Shown here piece after piece: positions 55,359 through 64,000 of a stretch of DNA of 64,000 nucleotides (positions within the stretch are counted from its first letter, which is position 1; each line of letters starts with the position of its first letter). The stretch comes from Microbacterium sp. BLY (GTDB lineage: Bacteria; Actinomycetota; Actinomycetes; Actinomycetales; Microbacteriaceae), in contig NZ_JAGKSR010000001.1 in the NCBI RefSeq assembly GCF_017939615.1, positions 806,001 to 870,000 of the forward strand. Direction: 5' to 3'. Both the position numbers and the translations under genes were made by a program. The notes below the pieces were generated by a model. The model ran no database searches, was not told the DNA's origin, and saw only the letters and a list, made by a program, of their open reading frames with translations.

Positions 55359-55850
55359 TCAGTGACGACGCAGGACCGTGTGACGGTCCGCGCCCTCGCC
55401 ATACGACTCGGAGACCAGGCCACGCTCAGCCGCGATATCATGCACCAGCTTGCGCTCGTAGCTCGACATGGCGGGAAGCGACGCCTGCGACGATCCCTCA
55501 TCCAGCTTGGCCGCCGCGGCCTCCACGAGCGTGACGAGCTGCTGACGACGCGTGTCGCGGGAGCCTCCGATGTCGAGGATCAGACGCGAGAACGAACCGG
55601 TCTTGTTCTGGACCGCGAGACGGGTGAGCTCCTGCAGAGCCTGCACCGTGTCCGGCGCGGAGAGCAGTGCCAGCCCATCCCCCTCGGCCTCCACCGAGAC
55701 ATATGCGCGTCCCTGACGGACATCGAGGTTGAGGTCGCCGTCGATGTCGGCGATGTCTAGCAGCTCCTCGAGGTAGTCCGCGGCGACATCGCCCTCGTTC
55801 TCGAGCTGCGCCACCGTGGGCTCCGTGTTGCCGGTCACGACCTCACTCAT
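55359..55850 (-). CDS. jag: Jag/KhpB-type RNA-binding protein
   Basis: 163 residues. A KH-like fold covers the first two thirds (LNLDVRQGRAYVSVEAEGDGLALLSAPDTVQALQEL, in outline) and an R3H domain the end (SSYERKLVHDIAAERGLVSESYGEG). The RNA-binding protein affects cell division and membrane protein genes in Gram-positives. Its start overlaps the yidC stop by 4 bp. Confidence 0.92.
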   Translation of the reverse strand: MSEVVTGNTEPTVAQLENEGDVAADYLEELLDIADIDGDLNLDVRQGRAYVSVEAEGDGLALLSAPDTVQALQELTRLAVQNKTGSFSRLILDIGGSRDTRRQQLVTLVEAAAAKLDEGSSQASLPAMSSYERKLVHDIAAERGLVSESYGEGADRHTVLRRH

Positions 55851-56917
55851 GACGCGTTCCCCTTCTTCTTCGCACGCTTCTTGCCGACCGGCTGCTGCCG
55901 CTTGGGCGCCTCCGCCTTCGCCTTCTCCGCCTGCTCCAGCAGACGCTGCTGCTCGGCCTCGTACACCGACATCGGCACGACCTTGCCGGACGAATCGATC
56001 GCCTTGCCCTTGCGCGCGAGTCGCTCCTCGCGGGCCTTCGCCGCCTCGGAACCGGGGGTCGGCATCTCGCGGATCACGAGGAACTGCTGGCCCATGGTCC
56101 AGAGGTTCGAGATGAACCAGTAGACGACGACACCGAGCGGGAAGAAGATACCCGAGAAGATGAAGCCCAGCGGCAGCACGTAAAGCATGATCTTCTGCAT
56201 CTGGTACGCCTGGCCGGTCTTGGCCTCGGGCGACAGGTTCTTCGAGATGATCTGCAGCTGGGTGAAGAACTGCGACGCGATCATCAGCACGACGAGCGTC
56301 ACCAGGATGATGATCGCCGTGACGTTCTGGGCCTCGATCGCGTTACCCAGGTTCTCGTGCAGCGAGGCGACGCCGAACAGCTTCGCGTCGTAGAACTCCT
56401 GCGTCAGCTCGGGGCTGAGCAGGCCCACACCACCGACACCCTGCGTGGCGTGTTTGCTGACGTCGCTGAGCACGCTGTACAGCGAGAAGAAGATCGGCAT
56501 CTGGACGAGCAGCGGCAGACAGCTCGACATCGGCGTCGTGCCGTGCTTCTTGTACAGCGCCATCGTCTCGCGGCTCATCGCCTCGCGAGACAGCTGGTCC
56601 TTCTTGCCGCGGTACTTCTCCTGAACTTTTCGCAGTTCAGGAGCAATTTCCATCATCTTCCGCTGGCTCTTGATCTGCTTGACGAACAGCGGGATGAGCG
56701 CTGCACGCACCACGACAACGAGGCCGACGATCGAGAGGACCCAGGTAACGCCGGACGCGGCGGGAAGACCCACGGCGGTGAGCAGCCAGTGCCACGCGAC
56801 GAGGATCAGCTCGACGACCCACTTCAGCGGCCACAGGATCGTTCCGAGCAGATCGAATCCGCCGGATGCCGGTTCCGGGCTGGGGGTGGCACTGGCGAAC
56901 AGAAGGTCAAGACCCAC
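55847..56917 (-). CDS. yidC: Membrane protein insertase YidC
   Basis: 356 residues, GTG start with AAAGGACTGATCG. Five to six membrane segments, KQIKSQRKMMEIAPELRKVQEKYRGKKDQLSREAM in the first cytoplasmic loop, the conserved Arg in VVRAALIPLFV, and LPLLVQMPIFFSLYSVL mark the family. A basic tail of about 65 residues (ending KKRAKKKGNAS) may touch the ribosome. YidC inserts and folds membrane proteins alone or with SecYEG. Confidence 0.95.
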   Translation of the reverse strand: MGLDLLFASATPSPEPASGGFDLLGTILWPLKWVVELILVAWHWLLTAVGLPAASGVTWVLSIVGLVVVVRAALIPLFVKQIKSQRKMMEIAPELRKVQEKYRGKKDQLSREAMSRETMALYKKHGTTPMSSCLPLLVQMPIFFSLYSVLSDVSKHATQGVGGVGLLSPELTQEFYDAKLFGVASLHENLGNAIEAQNVTAIIILVTLVVLMIASQFFTQLQIISKNLSPEAKTGQAYQMQKIMLYVLPLGFIFSGIFFPLGVVVYWFISNLWTMGQQFLVIREMPTPGSEAAKAREERLARKGKAIDSSGKVVPMSVYEAEQQRLLEQAEKAKAEAPKRQQPVGKKRAKKKGNAS

Positions 56918-56920
56918 CGA

Positions 56921-57271
56921 TCAGTCCTTTCGGGAGGGGACGACGAAACCGTGAGCGGTCAGGTCGTAGCGGAAGTGTCGATGCGGTGTGACGTCGTCGA
57001 CGCCTCCGCGAGACCAGGGATTGCAGCGGAGGATGCGCCACGCCGAGAGCAGAGCCCCCCGCACGGCGCCGTGCTGCTGCACCGCACCTACAGCGTAGGC
57101 GGAACACGAGGGGTAGTACGCACACACGTCCCCGTACATCGGCGAGATCACCTTGCGGTATCCCGCCAGAAAGGCGAGGACGGCATTGCGCGGGAGAAGC
57201 GGGATGCTCCGGACGACATCGCGTCCGTGCAGCTCCCCCGTGCCCACGGACGACGCCGGCAGCGCGGTCAT
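56921..57271 (-). CDS. yidD: Membrane protein insertion efficiency factor YidD
   Basis: 116 residues. The core is GYRKVISPMYGDVCAYYPSCSAYAVGAV, then GALLSAWRILRCNPWSRGGVDDV, the strict three-Cys pattern of YidD. The N-terminus is longer than in most homologues. The start codon overlaps the rnpA stop (ATGA). It assists YidC-dependent insertion. Confidence 0.94.
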   Translation of the reverse strand: MTALPASSVGTGELHGRDVVRSIPLLPRNAVLAFLAGYRKVISPMYGDVCAYYPSCSAYAVGAVQQHGAVRGALLSAWRILRCNPWSRGGVDDVTPHRHFRYDLTAHGFVVPSRKD

Positions 57272-57618
57272 GATGCGACCTCGGTCGGCGTGAGCCGTCC
57301 CAGGCAGCGGTGCACGTCGCTGCGGAGCTCCGCGTAGGACGCGGTGGCGGACGCAGGAAGGGCACGGATGACGACATCCGTGCCCTGAGGGACACCCGGG
57401 AGCGCTTCCGCACAGACGGCTTTGAGTCGCCGACGGACGGTGTTGCGCACCACAGCGGTGCCCACCTGCTTGCTGATGATGAAACCGAACCTCGCGGCTC
57501 TGTCCTCACCGGTCGACAGCATAGAGGTGAGGACGCGCGCCCCGCCACAACGTGATCCGCGTCGAACGACCAGTCGGTAGTCGCTCCCGCGGGTCAGTCG
57601 GAACGGGCGGGCGAGCAC
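57268..57618 (-). CDS. rnpA: Ribonuclease P protein component
   Basis: 116 residues. The opening RPFRLTRGSDYRLVVRRGSR and the RNR motif AVVRNTVRRRLKAVC are diagnostic. It helps the RNase P RNA cut tRNA leaders. It lies 6 bp after rpmH in the normal order. Confidence 0.95.
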   Translation of the reverse strand: MLARPFRLTRGSDYRLVVRRGSRCGGARVLTSMLSTGEDRAARFGFIISKQVGTAVVRNTVRRRLKAVCAEALPGVPQGTDVVIRALPASATASYAELRSDVHRCLGRLTPTEVAS

Positions 57619-57624
57619 AGCTGC

Positions 57625-57762
57625 TTACGCGGAAAGCTCGGTGCGGCCCTTCGCGCGGCGTGCCGAGAGGATGGCACGGCCGGCGCGGGTGCGCATGCGG
57701 GCGCGGAAGCCGTGCTTCTTGGCGCGACGACGGTTGTTGGGCTGGAAGGTGCGCTTGCTCAT
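57625..57762 (-). CDS. rpmH: Ribosomal protein L34
   Basis: 45 residues ([20 protein letters not shown]...ending AKGRTELSA), nearly invariant in bacteria; strongly basic and part of the large ribosomal subunit. The gene is the first of the leftward origin operon, just across the divergent promoter region from dnaA. Confidence 0.97.
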   Translation of the reverse strand: MSKRTFQPNNRRRAKKHGFRARMRTRAGRAILSARRAKGRTELSA

Positions 57763-58075
57763 GAGATCACTCCGGGAATGCTGTCACCGGATTCACTTCG
57801 ACCGGAGACATGGGGAACTGCCGTACAGGCATAAGTCAACCGACTAAGGGTACGTCTTGGCGGCGCACAGGGCAAATCTGCGACCTGCAGCGCTTGTCGT
57901 TCCTTCCGTACCGCACAGCCATTATCCACAACCTCCGCACGCCCGGCCCGCACAACACGCGCGCGTGTTTTCAAGGGCAGGTTGCCGTTCGGAGCGCGTG
58001 TGACTACCGTGGCATCCGAAGTTATCCACAGGGGAACAGCATGTCGACCCCGCCCGATCCGTCGTCCGGAGCACC
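57763..58075. promoter_or_regulatory. Divergent rpmH-dnaA control region with two DnaA boxes
   Basis: 313 bp without a gene. Perfect DnaA boxes TTATCCACA lie at 57923-57931 and 58022-58030, the second 46 bp from the dnaA start, suggesting autoregulation of dnaA. Both divergent promoters must be here. A nearby ATG at 58041 is in another frame. Confidence 0.8.
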
Positions 58076-59467
58076 ATGTCCTCACCAGCCCAGCCCGACG
58101 TCCCGATCTGGACCACGGTGCAGGAGCTGCTGGAAGCCGATGACCGGGTCACGCCCCAGCTCCAGGGGTTCCTGAGTCTCGCCGTGCCGGCCGGCGTGAT
58201 GTCGGCGACGCTGTACCTCGAGGTGCCGAACGACCTCACCGCCGCACAGATCAACAAGCGCCTCCGGTTGCCCATCATGGAGGCGCTGTCGCACATCGGC
58301 GACGAGGTCACCTCGTACCGCGTGGTCGTGAACCACGAGCTCGCCGAACAGCCCACCGCACCGATCGCCGTGGCGGACTTCGGTCGTCAGGAGCAGGTGC
58401 GCGCCGAGTCGCCGATGGAGCAGCCCACGCCGCTGCGGCACGAGTCACGACTCAACCCCAAGTACACCTTCGACAACTTCGTCATCGGCCAGTCCAACCG
58501 GTTCGCCCATGCCGCCGCCGTGGCGGTGGCCGAAGCGCCGGCGAAGGCCTACAACCCGCTGTTCATCTATGGCGACTCCGGTCTGGGCAAGACGCACCTC
58601 CTCCACGCCATCGGGGACTACGCGCAGTCCCTCTATGCCGGCGTCAAGGTGCGATACGTGTCGAGCGAGGAGTTCACGAACGACTTCATCAACTCGATCG
58701 CCAACAACCGCGGTGCCGCCTTCCAGGCCCGCTACCGCGACGTCGACATCCTCCTCATCGACGACATCCAGTTCCTCCAGGGGCGTGCTGAGACGCAGGA
58801 GGCGTTCTTCCACACCTTCAACACGCTGCACGACCACAACAAGCAGGTGGTCATCACCAGCGACGTCGCCCCGAAGCATCTGACCGGGTTCGAGGACCGC
58901 ATGCGCAGCCGGTTCGAGTGGGGTCTCATCACCGACGTGCAGGCGCCCGACCTCGAGACCCGCATCGCGATCCTCCGCAAGAAGGCGCAGAGCGAGGCGC
59001 TCCACATCCCCGACGAGGTGCTCGAGTACATCGCCACCGTGGTGTCCTCCAACATCCGCGAGCTGGAGGGGGCGCTCATCCGCGTCTCCGCGTTCGCGAG
59101 CCTGAACCGGTCGGCCCTCGACATCTCGCTGGCCCAGACGGTGCTGCGGGACATCATCGACACGGCCGAGGACAACATCATCTCGCCAACCGACATCATC
59201 ACGGCGACCGCGCAGTACTTCAAACTCACCGTCGACGACCTCTACGGCTCCAGCCGTTCCCAGCAGATCGCGACAGCTCGGCAGATCGCGATGTACCTGT
59301 GCCGCGAGCGGACGAGCCTGTCCCTGCCGAAGATCGGGCAGCTCTTCGGCAATCGCGACCACACCACGGTCATGTACGCCTACAAGAAAATCAGCGAGCT
59401 CATGAAGGAGCGTCGCTCGATCTACAACCAGGTGACCGAGATCACCACGCAGCTCGGCCGTCGCTGA
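58076..59467 (+). CDS. dnaA: Chromosomal replication initiator DnaA
   Basis: 463 residues. Domain I covers about 1-90 (IWTTVQELLE). A short variable linker is followed by Walker A GDSGLGKT (166-173), Walker B ILLIDD near 225-230, the AAA+ sensor ELEGALIRVSAF, and the DNA-binding end with SRSQQIATARQIAMYLCRE and the FGNRDHTTVMYA signature. ATG 58076 follows CCGGAGCACC. It binds the boxes in the following gap to open oriC. Confidence 0.97.
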   Translation: MSSPAQPDVPIWTTVQELLEADDRVTPQLQGFLSLAVPAGVMSATLYLEVPNDLTAAQINKRLRLPIMEALSHIGDEVTSYRVVVNHELAEQPTAPIAVADFGRQEQVRAESPMEQPTPLRHESRLNPKYTFDNFVIGQSNRFAHAAAVAVAEAPAKAYNPLFIYGDSGLGKTHLLHAIGDYAQSLYAGVKVRYVSSEEFTNDFINSIANNRGAAFQARYRDVDILLIDDIQFLQGRAETQEAFFHTFNTLHDHNKQVVITSDVAPKHLTGFEDRMRSRFEWGLITDVQAPDLETRIAILRKKAQSEALHIPDEVLEYIATVVSSNIRELEGALIRVSAFASLNRSALDISLAQTVLRDIIDTAEDNIISPTDIITATAQYFKLTVDDLYGSSRSQQIATARQIAMYLCRERTSLSLPKIGQLFGNRDHTTVMYAYKKISELMKERRSIYNQVTEITTQLGRR

Positions 59468-59952
59468 CGGCCCGCCACCCGAGGGACGCCGCATCCGACA
59501 CCGGACGGCGTCCTTTTCGCGTCCTCCGAGGCTGCCGCGGGTCGACGATAGATGCGTCTATGCACATGTGGATAACTTGTGGATGACCGTGGAACGCGCC
59601 GTCGTGAATGTGGGTCGATCGGGGAAACCTGTGGATAACCGTCGGGAACCGGGTCGGACCCCACAGCCTATCCACCCGCGGATTCCTCAGGGTCTCCACA
59701 AGTGACAACTGTGTAGTTCCTTACTCGCGCCTGCTTTCCACCGAGTTATCCACAGTATCCACAGGTGTTAACACCGTTAAGGAGTTAAGTCATTCAGGGT
59801 GCGATCCGATCACCAGACGGTGGGGAGAACCGACCCGAGGCATGACAAGCACTCTGGCGTAGGGAACCGCGGGACTGTGGGGCTAGCATGGGAAGCCCTG
59901 CAGTGGCAGGACCCGACGACGACCCGTCATGTTCGACGACAAGGGAGCACCC
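59468..59952. other. oriC: Probable origin of replication (oriC)
   Basis: 485 bp between dnaA and dnaN. DnaA boxes: TGTGGATAA at 59567-59575 and 59630-59638, TGTGGATGA at 59578-59586 (one change), TTATCCACA at 59746-59754 directly followed by GTATCCACA at 59755-59763. A 12-bp palindrome GGTGTTAACACC (59764-59775) and an A/T-richer stretch (59764-59800) come next and may be the unwinding element. The last 100 bp hold the dnaN promoter. Confidence 0.9.
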
Positions 59953-61095
59953 GTGAGGTTTCAGGTCAACCGCGATGTCTTCAGCGAGGCAGTGTCCTTC
60001 GTCGTCAAGCTCCTCCCTCAGCGCAATCCTCAACCGATCCTCGCGGGCGTCCTGATCGAAGCCGACGGTTCCGGGCTGACGCTCTCCGCATTCGACTACG
60101 AAGCGTCCGCGCGGACGACGATCGAGGCGACCGTCGAGACCCCCGGCACGATCCTCGTCCACGGGCGCCTGCTGTCCGACATCGCGAGCCGACTTCCCAA
60201 CGCTCCGATCGAGATCGCCGTCGAGGACGACGGCGGCATCGCGGTCACCTGCGGCTCCGCCCGCTTCACCCTCGCCGCCATGCCGGTCGAGGAATATCCG
60301 TCGATCCCCGAGGTGTCCGGCTCCTCGGGCGTCGTCCCGGCAGACGAGTTCGGAACCGCGATCGCGCAGGTCGGCTTCGCGGCATCCCGCGATGACGTGA
60401 CCCCGGTGCTCACCGGCGTGCAGCTCGAGGTGACGGGCCAGACCCTCAGCCTCGTGGCGACCGACCGCTACCGTGTCTCGCTCCGGGACGTGCCGTGGGA
60501 CGGCGAGGCCGTCGAGGCCACCGCACTCGTCCCCGCTCGCACCCTGGTCGAGGTCGGGAAGACTTTCGGGCACGCCGGCACGATCCAGATCGCGTTCTCC
60601 GGTGCCGGCGACCGCGAGATCATCGCGTTCACGGCGGGCAACAAGACCGTGACGTCGCTGCTCATCAAGGGCAACTTCCCCCCGGTCCGCCGGCTCTTCC
60701 CGGAGCAGACCGACCATTACGCCGTCGTCAACACCGCGGATCTCATCGAGGCGGTGCGCCGTGTGTCGCTCGTCCTGGACCGCGCCGCGCCGCTGCGCTT
60801 CACGTTCTCGAGCGACAGCGTCACGATGGACGCCTCGGGTAGCGAGCACGCCCGTGCCTCCGAGTCGGTCGACGCGATCCTGTCCGGTGGTGACGAGGTG
60901 ACGCTGGGCCTCAACCCGCAGTACCTCATCGAAGCCCTCGGTGCGGTGAAGAGCGAGTTCGTGCGGGTGACGTTCACCTCGAGCGACAACGCCAACAAGC
61001 TGAGCCCGGTCCTCATCACGAGCCAGACCTCGGTGGACCAGGCGGGTCTCGACTCGTTCAAGTACCTCCTCCAGCCCAACCTCCTCCTGCGCTGA
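59953..61095 (+). CDS. dnaN: DNA polymerase III sliding clamp (beta subunit)
   Basis: 380 residues. GTG 59953 is preferred over the ATG at 59929 because AGGGAGCACCC precedes it and the family begins (M)RFQVNRDVFSEAVSFVVKLLP. Three clamp repeats are expected; seen are TLSAFDYEASARTTI, GVQLEVTGQTLSLVATDRYRVS, and an ending PVLITS...YLLQPNLLLR close to the usual peptide-binding C-terminus (P-M-R-L). The ring encircles DNA and tethers polymerase. Confidence 0.96.
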   Translation: MRFQVNRDVFSEAVSFVVKLLPQRNPQPILAGVLIEADGSGLTLSAFDYEASARTTIEATVETPGTILVHGRLLSDIASRLPNAPIEIAVEDDGGIAVTCGSARFTLAAMPVEEYPSIPEVSGSSGVVPADEFGTAIAQVGFAASRDDVTPVLTGVQLEVTGQTLSLVATDRYRVSLRDVPWDGEAVEATALVPARTLVEVGKTFGHAGTIQIAFSGAGDREIIAFTAGNKTVTSLLIKGNFPPVRRLFPEQTDHYAVVNTADLIEAVRRVSLVLDRAAPLRFTFSSDSVTMDASGSEHARASESVDAILSGGDEVTLGLNPQYLIEALGAVKSEFVRVTFTSSDNANKLSPVLITSQTSVDQAGLDSFKYLLQPNLLLR

Positions 61096-61147
61096 TCCCC
61101 GGTTCACGCCTCCGGGGAGTGTCCGACCCGAAAGGTAGGCTGGCTCC

Positions 61148-62359
61148 GTGATTGTGGAGCATCTCAGCCTGGTCGATTTCCGCAATTACGCGACCGCCGA
61201 ACTGGCCCTGCACCGCGGACCGAACGTCCTCGTCGGGCGGAACGGTCAGGGCAAGACCAACCTCGCCGAGGCCGTCGTCTTCCTCGCGACGCTCGGCTCT
61301 CATCGGGTGTCGTCCGATGCACCGATGGTGCGGGACGGCCAGGAGTTCGCCGTCATCCGTGCGCGGCTCTCGCATGGCGAGCGCCGGGTGCTCGTCGAAG
61401 TGCAGATCAACCGGCAGGGCTCGAACAAGGCACGCATCAACGGCTCTCCCTCGAAGACGAACGAGCTGCCGCGGTACGCGCACGTCGTGCTCTTCGCCCC
61501 CGAAGACCTCCAGATCGTGCGCGGCGACCCGTCTGCCCGCCGCCGATTCGCCGATCAGCTCCTCATCCAGCGCACCCCGCGTCTCGCCGCGGTGCTGGGC
61601 GACTACGACCGGGTGCTCAAGCAGCGCAACGCCCTGCTCAAGTCGGCCAGGGCGCGGGGTATCCGCGGCGACGCACTGAGCACCCTCGACGTCTGGGACG
61701 ACAAGCTCGTCTCCCTCGGGTCGGAGATCATCACCGCGCGGCAGCGGTTGGCGGCGGATCTGCAGCAGCCGGTCGCCGACGCCTACGCGGCGATCGCCGG
61801 TGCCGACCACCGCCCGCGACTCGACTGGGCGCTGTCGGTGGCGGGCGGTGACCCCGAAGACGACGACGACCGCGATGAGGCCGACGGTGCGTCCCCGGCG
61901 GAGGATGTGCGTGGGGACGCGCGGCGCATCGCCGAGATGTTCCGCGCCTCACTCGCAGCGAAGAGATCCCACGAGCTCGACCGGGGCCTCACCCTCACCG
62001 GGCCGCACCGCGACGACCTGGTCCTGAAGGTGCGTGACCTGCCGGTGAAGGGGTACGCCTCGCACGGCGAGTCGTGGTCGGTCGCGCTCGCGTTGCGCCT
62101 GGCGTCCGCCGAGCTGCTGCGCAGCGAATCCCCCGCCGGCGATCCCGTGCTCATCCTCGACGACGTGTTCGCGGAGCTCGATGCGGATCGGCGTCAACGG
62201 CTGGCCGCGCTCACCGCCGGGTATGAGCAGGTGGTGGTCACGGCGGCGGTGGAGGAGGATATCCCCGACGTGCTCCACGCCCATGTCGTCCGCATCGCAG
62301 CGGGCACCATCACCGACGAGCGGGATCGTCCGCAGGCAGAGGAGGCGCCGGATGAGTGA
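61148..62359 (+). CDS. recF: DNA replication and repair protein RecF
   Basis: 403 residues, GTG start. It has the N-terminal LSLVDFRNYATAEL, Walker A GRNGQGKTN, the FAPEDLQIVRGDPSARRRFAD motif special to RecF, LTGPHRDDLVL, and the SMC-type Walker B LILDDVFAELDADRR. It loads RecA at gaps through RecOR. An Asp/Glu-rich insert (near 235-250) is longer than usual. The end overlaps the next gene by 8 bp. Confidence 0.96.
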   Translation: MIVEHLSLVDFRNYATAELALHRGPNVLVGRNGQGKTNLAEAVVFLATLGSHRVSSDAPMVRDGQEFAVIRARLSHGERRVLVEVQINRQGSNKARINGSPSKTNELPRYAHVVLFAPEDLQIVRGDPSARRRFADQLLIQRTPRLAAVLGDYDRVLKQRNALLKSARARGIRGDALSTLDVWDDKLVSLGSEIITARQRLAADLQQPVADAYAAIAGADHRPRLDWALSVAGGDPEDDDDRDEADGASPAEDVRGDARRIAEMFRASLAAKRSHELDRGLTLTGPHRDDLVLKVRDLPVKGYASHGESWSVALALRLASAELLRSESPAGDPVLILDDVFAELDADRRQRLAALTAGYEQVVVTAAVEEDIPDVLHAHVVRIAAGTITDERDRPQAEEAPDE

Positions 62360-62861
62360 CGTCGTCGCCGAGACGGCCGCCGCCGCGGAGGCTCCGGAGA
62401 CCGTCGCCACCTATCTGCGACTGCGGGGGCTGAAGCCGAGCGCCAAGAACTGGAAGCGCAAGCGACGGATCACCGTCGACGACGACAACGCGCCGTTCAG
62501 CCCGGGTCGCGACCCCGGGACCCTCGGCGCGGTCCTCGACACGTTGACGCGCGAGTCCGGGTGGGAGACGACACTCGCCCGGGAAGACCTCGTCCGGCAA
62601 TGGGCCGACCTCGCCGGTGCGGACACCGCGAAACACTCGGAGCCGGTGTCGCTCGAGCGCGGACTGCTCACCGTGAAGTGCGATTCGACGGCCTGGGCGA
62701 AGAACCTCCAGTTCATGCGCGCGACCATCCTCACAGAGATCGGGCGACGGTATCCGGAGGCCGGGGTCGAGAACCTCCGCTTCATCGGACCGGACGTCCC
62801 CTCGTGGAAATGGGGTCCCAGAGCCGTTCCAGGGCGGGGCCCGCGCGATACCTACGGGTAG
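62352..62861 (+). CDS. DUF721 family protein
   Basis: 169 residues, with an Ala/Glu-rich start and a basic KRKRR near residue 36. The DUF721 (DciA-like) part starts near 60: LGAVLDTLTRESGWETTLAREDLVRQWADLAG (in outline), then LTVKCDSTAWAKNLQFM. DciA proteins help load the replicative helicase; the actinobacterial member always sits between recF and gyrB. The C-terminal tail after 145 has a Trp/Gly-rich end (PSWKWGPRAVPGRGPRDTYG). Confidence 0.9.
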   Translation: MSDVVAETAAAAEAPETVATYLRLRGLKPSAKNWKRKRRITVDDDNAPFSPGRDPGTLGAVLDTLTRESGWETTLAREDLVRQWADLAGADTAKHSEPVSLERGLLTVKCDSTAWAKNLQFMRATILTEIGRRYPEAGVENLRFIGPDVPSWKWGPRAVPGRGPRDTYG

Positions 62862-62937
62862 GGCACCATGCAAGGGGTCCCAAACGCTCAGAGGGCCACA
62901 CGCGGCCGTTGAGCGGCATTTCGACTTGAAACCCGGC

Positions 62938-62943
62938 TAGAAT
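62938..62943 (+). promoter_or_regulatory. Possible -10 box of gyrB
   Basis: TAGAAT lies 36 bp upstream of the gyrB ATG. No good -35 was found at 16-18 bases (TTGAGC at 62909 is 23 bases away), so the promoter call is weak. Confidence 0.35.
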
Positions 62944-62979
62944 GGGAGTTCGAGATATCGATCTGGAGAATGCCCTCTG

Positions 62980-64000
62980 ATGACGCCTGAATCCCCTGCT
63001 GACGAGACGGAACCGAACAACGACGCTTCGTCGGGCTCACAGGCCGGAGGATCGGCGGCACCCGCACCGAAGAAGCAGCAGCCCGGTGAGTACGGCGCCG
63101 ACTCGATCCAGATCCTCGAAGGACTCGAGGCCGTCCGCAAGCGCCCCGGCATGTACATCGGCTCCACCGGTCCTCGGGGTCTGCACCACCTCGTCTACGA
63201 GATCGTCGACAACTCGGTCGACGAGGCACTGGCCGGCTACGCCGACACGATCCTCGTCACGCTCCTCGCGGACGGCGGCGTCCGCGTGGTCGACAACGGC
63301 CGCGGCATCCCGGTCGACCCGCACTCCTCCGACCCGTCGAAGTCCACCGTCGAGGTCGTCCTCACGATCCTCCACGCGGGCGGCAAGTTCGGCGGCGGCG
63401 CCTATGCCGTCTCCGGCGGCCTGCACGGCGTCGGCTCTTCGGTCGTGAACGCCCTGTCGACCCGTTTCGACGTGGAGGTCAAGCAGAAGGGCTTCGTCTG
63501 GCGGCACCGCTTCGCCGAGGGCGGCGTCCCGCAGCAGAAGCTCGAGAAGGGCGAGGCCACCGACGAGACCGGCACGAGCATCACGTTCTGGCCGGATGCG
63601 GAGATCTTCCAGGAGACCGTCGAGTTCGACTACGACACGCTCCGCACCCGCTTCCAGCAGATGGCATTCCTCAACAAGGGGCTGCGCATCGAGCTGTCCG
63701 ACGAGCGTCCGGAGTCCGCGTACGAGACCGAGGAGGACGGCCAGGCGGTCACGAAGCAGCCGGCCGACGTCTTCTACTACGAGCGCGGACTGGTCGACTA
63801 CGTCGAGTACCTGAACAAGGTGCGTCACGCCGAGGTCGTCAACGACGAGATCATCGCGTTCGAGTCGGAGGACACGGACCGCAAGATCTCGCTCGAGGTC
63901 GCGATGCAGTGGACCACGTCCTACACCGAGAACGTGTTCACCTACGCCAACACGATCAACACCCACGAGGGTGGCACCCACGAGGAGGGCTTCCGCGCGG
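62980..64000 (+). CDS. gyrB: DNA gyrase subunit B, N-terminal part
   Basis: 340 residues before the window ends. An unusual acidic, Ser/Ala/Pro-rich leader of about 35 residues precedes YGADSIQILEGLEAVRKRPGMYIGSTG (in outline). The GHKL ATPase motifs are intact: EIVDNSVDEALAG, VDNGRGIPVD, and LHAGGKFGGGAYAVSGGLHGVG (in outline). Gyrase introduces negative supercoils. A seven-codon ATG frame starting at 62970 overlaps the start, and the GGAG at 62965 stands 11 bases from the gyrB ATG. Confidence 0.96.
   Translation, partial: MTPESPADETEPNNDASSGSQAGGSAAPAPKKQQPGEYGADSIQILEGLEAVRKRPGMYIGSTGPRGLHHLVYEIVDNSVDEALAGYADTILVTLLADGGVRVVDNGRGIPVDPHSSDPSKSTVEVVLTILHAGGKFGGGAYAVSGGLHGVGSSVVNALSTRFDVEVKQKGFVWRHRFAEGGVPQQKLEKGEATDETGTSITFWPDAEIFQETVEFDYDTLRTRFQQMAFLNKGLRIELSDERPESAYETEEDGQAVTKQPADVFYYERGLVDYVEYLNKVRHAEVVNDEIIAFESEDTDRKISLEVAMQWTTSYTENVFTYANTINTHEGGTHEEGFRA

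Noticed and set aside
58041..58075. Earlier dnaA start at ATG 58041
   Set aside because: Different reading frame from the DnaA protein.

Overview
The window is a high-GC actinobacterial chromosome segment that ends at the replication origin. It most likely comes from Microbacterium or a close Microbacteriaceae relative. The evidence is: strong G/C at codon third positions; the order murJ-trxB-trxA...parB-parA...rsmG-jag-yidC-yidD-rnpA-rpmH | dnaA-dnaN-recF-DUF721-gyrB; a DUF6049-type protein in front of murJ; an LATTG-type cell-wall sorting signal; and ParB boxes of the actinobacterial/Bacillus consensus TGTTTCACGTGAAACA. No rRNA, tRNA, IS element or CRISPR array was recognised.

Layout. 1-9.5 kb: accessory metabolism (a LuxR end, a VOC protein, membrane proteins, a GT1 glycosyltransferase with a divergent TetR regulator, and a 3-hydroxybutyrate dehydrogenase/MHS transporter pair with a divergent LysR). 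9.5-13.5 kb: arsenate reductase, then an aldehyde dehydrogenase + DUF779 operon with a GAF-domain regulator; two diverged 60-bp repeats lie in front of arsC and the dehydrogenase. 13.6-15.4 kb: a two-gene module of lower GC, a RecF/OLD-like ATPase plus a Toprim-like protein, which looks like an acquired phage-defence system and is the best candidate for new biology. 15.4-16.7 kb: TetR and a RibD-C reductase around a perfect 16-bp inverted repeat. 16.75-23.3 kb: a trehalose operon (glgX-treY-treZ) behind a small unknown gene. 23.4-28.8 kb: CCA-adding enzyme, a wall-anchored metallophosphoesterase and an Lrp-type regulator. 28.9-35.4 kb: a tightly coupled polyamine operon (PuuC-like, PuuD-like, DUF3830, four-part ABC transporter). 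35.4-42 kb: a secreted protein, Crp/Fnr, Tat-exported phospholipase C-like enzyme, DHFR-like, luciferase-like and methyltransferase genes.

42-64 kb is the origin core. DUF6049/murJ (lipid II flippase) is followed by the thioredoxin pair, a GrpB-like protein, a sugar transporter and parBA. Between parA and rsmG there is an unusual gap of about 3 kb holding a cluster of parS sites, one plausible small gene and an A/C-rich stretch with a 14-bp tandem repeat. The conserved leftward set rsmG-jag-yidC-yidD-rnpA-rpmH (membrane insertion and RNase P) diverges from dnaA. The dnaA-dnaN gap carries several DnaA boxes and is the probable oriC. gyrB is cut by the window end.

Genes left of about 57.8 kb that belong to the origin core are mostly on the minus strand and those to its right on the plus strand, as expected for two replichores leaving oriC. 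Many transporter and pathway genes overlap by 4 bp (ATGA/GTGA), so translational coupling is common here.
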